Below, piece after piece: positions 3,275 through 6,173 of a DNA stretch of 6,173 nt. This stretch comes from Nanobdellota archaeon (lineage in GTDB: Archaea; Nanobdellota; Nanobdellia; Pacearchaeales; GW2011-AR1): NCBI GenBank assembly GCA_018830845.1, contig JAHJRS010000013.1, positions 1 to 6,173 on the forward strand, read 5' to 3'. The position numbers were made by a program, and so were the translations under genes. Position 1 is the stretch's first letter; every line of letters begins with the position of its first letter. The notes under the pieces were generated by a model. It searched no databases. It saw only the letters and a list, made by a program, of their open reading frames with translations, and was not told the DNA's origin.

Positions 3275-6133
3275 ATGTCTTACATTAAAAAATTGGTGAT
3301 GCATGGATTTAAGAGTTTTCCAAGGAAAACTGAGCTTCCTTTTACATCCGGAATAAATGTGGTACTTGGACCAAATGGTTCTGGAAAAAGCAATATTACT
3401 GATGCCCTTTGCTTTGTTCTTGGGCGTCTATCAATAAAATCAATGAGAGCTGCAAAAGCATCAAACCTTATCTTTCTTGGGACAAAAGCGGCGGCTCCGG
3501 CAAAAGAAGCCTCAGTTGAAATTGTTTTTGACAATTCAGACGGGGTTTTTTCAGGAAGTGAAAAAGAAGTTTCAGTAAAAAGAATTGTAAGAAAAAATGG
3601 CCAGAGCATTTACAGGATAAACAATTTGACAAAAACACGCCAGGAAGTTTTATCGCTTCTTGCACAGGCAGGAATAGACCCGAATGGATTTAATATAATT
3701 CTGCAGGGTCAGATTCAAAACTTCGTGGCGATGCAGGCTGAGGGAAGAAGGGGAATTGTTGAGGAGGTTGCCGGAATTTCTATTTATGAATCAAGGAAGG
3801 AAAAAGCCCTGCGTGAGCTTGAAAAAACAGATGAAAAATTAAAGGAAGTAAGCGCTGTTTTGAAAGAGAGAAACTCTTACCTCGCAAATCTCGAAAAAGA
3901 AAGAGAGGCCGCTCTAAAGCACCAGAAACTCGAAAAAGAAATACGTTCTTTTAAAAAAAGCATAATTTTTTCGGACCTAACAAAAAAGAAAAAAGAAAGC
4001 GAGGAAATCACAAAAAAAATAGATTCAAAAATTAAAGAAATTGAAAACCTTAAAAAAATTATAATTTCGAATGAAACTTCCATTGAGGAACTTGAAGAAA
4101 AAATAAGCCAGATAAATTCCAAAATTCAGAAACAAACAGGTTTAGAGCAGGAAAAACTCAACCGAGAAATCTCAGACCTCAGAGCTGAAATTGCTGGGCT
4201 CTCTGTTAAAAAAGAAAATCATGAGAAGAAATTAAGAGAAATTGAAAAGAAAAAAATAAGCCTGCAGTCTTTGATGGAGGAGTATGAAGTGTCTATAAAA
4301 AACTTAAGAGAGGAATCCCCTACGATGGAAAAAATTCAAAAGGAACTTTCTTCCAAAAAACAGGAGCTTGAGAGGATTGAAGATTTGATAAAAAAGCAAT
4401 ATATGGAAAAAAGTGAGATCAAGTCGATAAGGCAGATGGTTTTTGAGAAAAAAAAGGGAATCCAAAATTATTCAAATGAGTCTTCCTTCTTACTTAAGCA
4501 AATTGACAATCTTGAGTCAGAGTTATATGATAAAAAGACAGATGAAAAAAAAGTCCAGGAGTTAAAGTCATCTTTGATTTCAAAAAAAGAAGAGTTGTCC
4601 AGGCTCCAAAAGAGGCAGACTGAAATTGAAAAAATTGTTAATGTCAATGAATCCAAAATAGAAGAGAACAAAAAAATTATTGACAAAATTGGTTCATATG
4701 ACATTTGCCCTTTGTGCAAAAACAAAATAACTAATGAGCACATATACTCAATAAAAGAAGAGGCCAACCCAAAAATTGAGAGCCTCTCCGCAGAAATAAA
4801 AAAAATTAAATCTGAACTTAGTGAAATTTACTTAAAGAAAGATATTTTGGAAAAAGGAATTGATGAGATTACATCCGAGATTCAAAAGAGGCAAAGCGAT
4901 TTAATAAAACTTTCAAGCATCCACGACAAAAATGTTCAGTTGAAAAATTTAAACGAAAAACTTGAGGGATACAAAAAGGAATTGGCGGTTCTTGAAAAAA
5001 AAGAAAAGAATCTTGAAGAGAATTTTGATGAAAATTCAAACATAGAGGAAAGGTACGAGACTCTTAAAATTGAAGTTGAAGAAATTTCAATAAGAAGCAA
5101 GGAAAACCTTTCAAGTGAAATTTCATTTAAACAAAGAGAGCTTGAAAGGGCAGTTATTACCATAAAACAGTTTGCAAGGGAAAAAACAGATATTAATGAG
5201 GACCTTAAGGGGATTGATTCTGAAATTTATGAAAAAACAAAATCCCTGGGTGTCAAAAGGAAAGAAGAGGAAGAATTAATAAAAAAGGCAAAAAAATTAA
5301 TTGAACAAAGAGATTCTTTGCATAGGGAAATAAAAGACACTGAAATTGAACTCTCCCAAAAGAGAAATTCACTCTCTCTTCTTGAAAATTCAATGAATGA
5401 CTTCAAAATTGAAAGGGCAAGGTCGGAAGCCGAAGTTGAAAGCCTTGAAACGGAAATTCTTGAATTCCCGGAGGCTCAGATAATAAAAACCAAAAAGGAG
5501 ACTTTGGAGGAAAGATTAAAGAGGGCCGAAGAGATTTTAATCAGAATCGGGACGGTTAATCTTAGGGCACTTGATGTTTATGAGGAGGTTAAAAAAGAAT
5601 ATGATTTGATTAGTGAAAAGGTTGAAACAATTACAAAAGAGAAAGAGGGGGTCTTGAAAATAATTCATGAAATTGATATAAAAAAGAAGAAAGCCTTCCT
5701 GTCTACTTTAATCGAATTAAATGAAATATTCACAAGAAATTTCTCCCAAATTTCAGTAAAGGGGCAGGTTTTTTTGGAGCTTCAAAACAAAAAGGATCCT
5801 TTTGAAGGGGGAATTGACATTATTGTAAAAACAGGTCATGGAAAATATTTTGATGTGAAATCCCTTTCAGGAGGTGAGCAGACAATGGTGGCACTTTCAC
5901 TTATTTTTGCAATACAGGAGCTAAAACCATATCATTTTTACATTCTGGATGAAATTGATGCCGCCCTTGACAAAAGAAATTCAGAGCGTCTTTCAGGGCT
6001 TCTAAATAAATATATGAAGAAAGGGCAGTACATTGTGATTACGCACAATGATGAAATAATAACAGGTGCAACAAACCTTTTCGGAGTTTCAATGCATGAA
6101 GGAATATCCAAGATTATTTCATTAAGGGCATAA
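3275..6133 (+). CDS. SMC-type chromosome ATPase with Rad50-like zinc-hook motif
   Basis: This 952-residue protein has SMC-type ATPase heads at both ends. The N-terminal head carries YIKKLVMHGFKSF, Walker A GPNGSGKS (32-39), the Q-loop around Q144 and the SMC signature EVAGISIYESRKEKAL near 163-178. The C-terminal head carries the ABC signature SLSGGEQ (863-869), Walker B ILDEIDAALD with D892 and E893, and a switch histidine in VITHND. The two arms (about 170-475 and 485-800) are charged, heptad-like coiled coil. At the exact middle, instead of the roughly 150-residue glycine-containing hinge of canonical SMC, there is only CPLC (C478, C481), the zinc-hook motif of Rad50, in a helix-turn-helix context. 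This also explains the short length against the usual 1,150-1,200 residues. The heads argue against plain Rad50. The expected role is DNA tethering or loop organisation through ATP-driven head dimerisation, with zinc joining two hooks. The function is inferred; the motifs are visible. Confidence 0.9.
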   Translation: MSYIKKLVMHGFKSFPRKTELPFTSGINVVLGPNGSGKSNITDALCFVLGRLSIKSMRAAKASNLIFLGTKAAAPAKEASVEIVFDNSDGVFSGSEKEVSVKRIVRKNGQSIYRINNLTKTRQEVLSLLAQAGIDPNGFNIILQGQIQNFVAMQAEGRRGIVEEVAGISIYESRKEKALRELEKTDEKLKEVSAVLKERNSYLANLEKEREAALKHQKLEKEIRSFKKSIIFSDLTKKKKESEEITKKIDSKIKEIENLKKIIISNETSIEELEEKISQINSKIQKQTGLEQEKLNREISDLRAEIAGLSVKKENHEKKLREIEKKKISLQSLMEEYEVSIKNLREESPTMEKIQKELSSKKQELERIEDLIKKQYMEKSEIKSIRQMVFEKKKGIQNYSNESSFLLKQIDNLESELYDKKTDEKKVQELKSSLISKKEELSRLQKRQTEIEKIVNVNESKIEENKKIIDKIGSYDICPLCKNKITNEHIYSIKEEANPKIESLSAEIKKIKSELSEIYLKKDILEKGIDEITSEIQKRQSDLIKLSSIHDKNVQLKNLNEKLEGYKKELAVLEKKEKNLEENFDENSNIEERYETLKIEVEEISIRSKENLSSEISFKQRELERAVITIKQFAREKTDINEDLKGIDSEIYEKTKSLGVKRKEEEELIKKAKKLIEQRDSLHREIKDTEIELSQKRNSLSLLENSMNDFKIERARSEAEVESLETEILEFPEAQIIKTKKETLEERLKRAEEILIRIGTVNLRALDVYEEVKKEYDLISEKVETITKEKEGVLKIIHEIDIKKKKAFLSTLIELNEIFTRNFSQISVKGQVFLELQNKKDPFEGGIDIIVKTGHGKYFDVKSLSGGEQTMVALSLIFAIQELKPYHFYILDEIDAALDKRNSERLSGLLNKYMKKGQYIVITHNDEIITGATNLFGVSMHEGISKIISLRA

Positions 6134-6139
6134 GCCCTT
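6124..6139 (+). terminator. Short hairpin over the SMC-type gene stop
   Basis: AAGGGC (6124-6129) pairs with GCCCTT (6134-6139) around a four-base loop containing the stop codon, and TTTT follows at 6144-6147. It resembles a weak terminator, but the T-run is short and archaea do not need a stem, so the call is tentative. Confidence 0.25.
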
Positions 6140-6173
6140 TGAATTTTAAATAAAATAAATTATCCCACAAATA

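Noticed and set aside
3280..5163. Several minus-strand open frames within the SMC-type gene
   Set aside because: They are Ser/Phe/Leu-rich mirror frames of lysine- and glutamate-rich coiled coil, typical antisense shadows.
3275..6133. Rad50 instead of an SMC-type protein
   Set aside because: The CxxC hook suggests Rad50, but GFKSF, GPNGSGKSN, the EVAGISIYESRKEKAL segment and ILDEIDAALD are SMC-type, and no mre11 gene is adjacent.

Overview
The window reads as a piece of an AT-rich archaeal chromosome, most likely from a DPANN-type lineage (Pacearchaeota/Woesearchaeota/Nanoarchaeota-like). The evidence is an archaeal-form RNase HII, TATA-box promoters about 26-28 bp before several start codons (leaderless-type spacing), no visible Shine-Dalgarno sites, and an SMC-type ATPase. 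The lineage is inferred from gene style only.

Layout. The left edge (1-374, minus strand) holds the start of a membrane-anchored protein with a cytochrome b5-like domain that runs out of the window. Divergent from it is rnhB (448-1122), ending at a hairpin with a T-tract. The centre (1187-3242) is a diversity-generating retroelement (DGR): a target gene (1187-1867) with a C-terminal variable repeat (VR, about 1761-1843), a spacer, a template repeat (TR, about 2119-2203) exactly 360 bp downstream of the VR, and a reverse transcriptase gene (2231-3242). The right side (3275-6133) is a complete gene for an SMC-type ATPase that carries a Rad50-like CxxC zinc-hook motif where a hinge domain is expected.

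How the DGR parts fit. The reverse transcriptase copies the TR RNA with errors at adenines, and the cDNA replaces the VR, diversifying the surface of a C-type-lectin-like domain. Of 15 TR/VR differences, 14 fall at TR adenines, which is the hallmark of DGR mutagenesis. Thirteen of those 14 are A to G, an unusually strong bias.

The reverse transcriptase frame is broken by one base at a run of ten G (2759-2768), between the motif A and motif B/C parts of the catalytic palm. This may be a sequencing error, a recent inactivation, or a phase-variable switch on the mutagenesis machinery. No accessory (Avd-like) gene is visible. DGRs are already known from DPANN archaea, so the less expected points are the substitution bias, the G-tract, a partial TR-like copy in the spacer, and the hook-bearing SMC.
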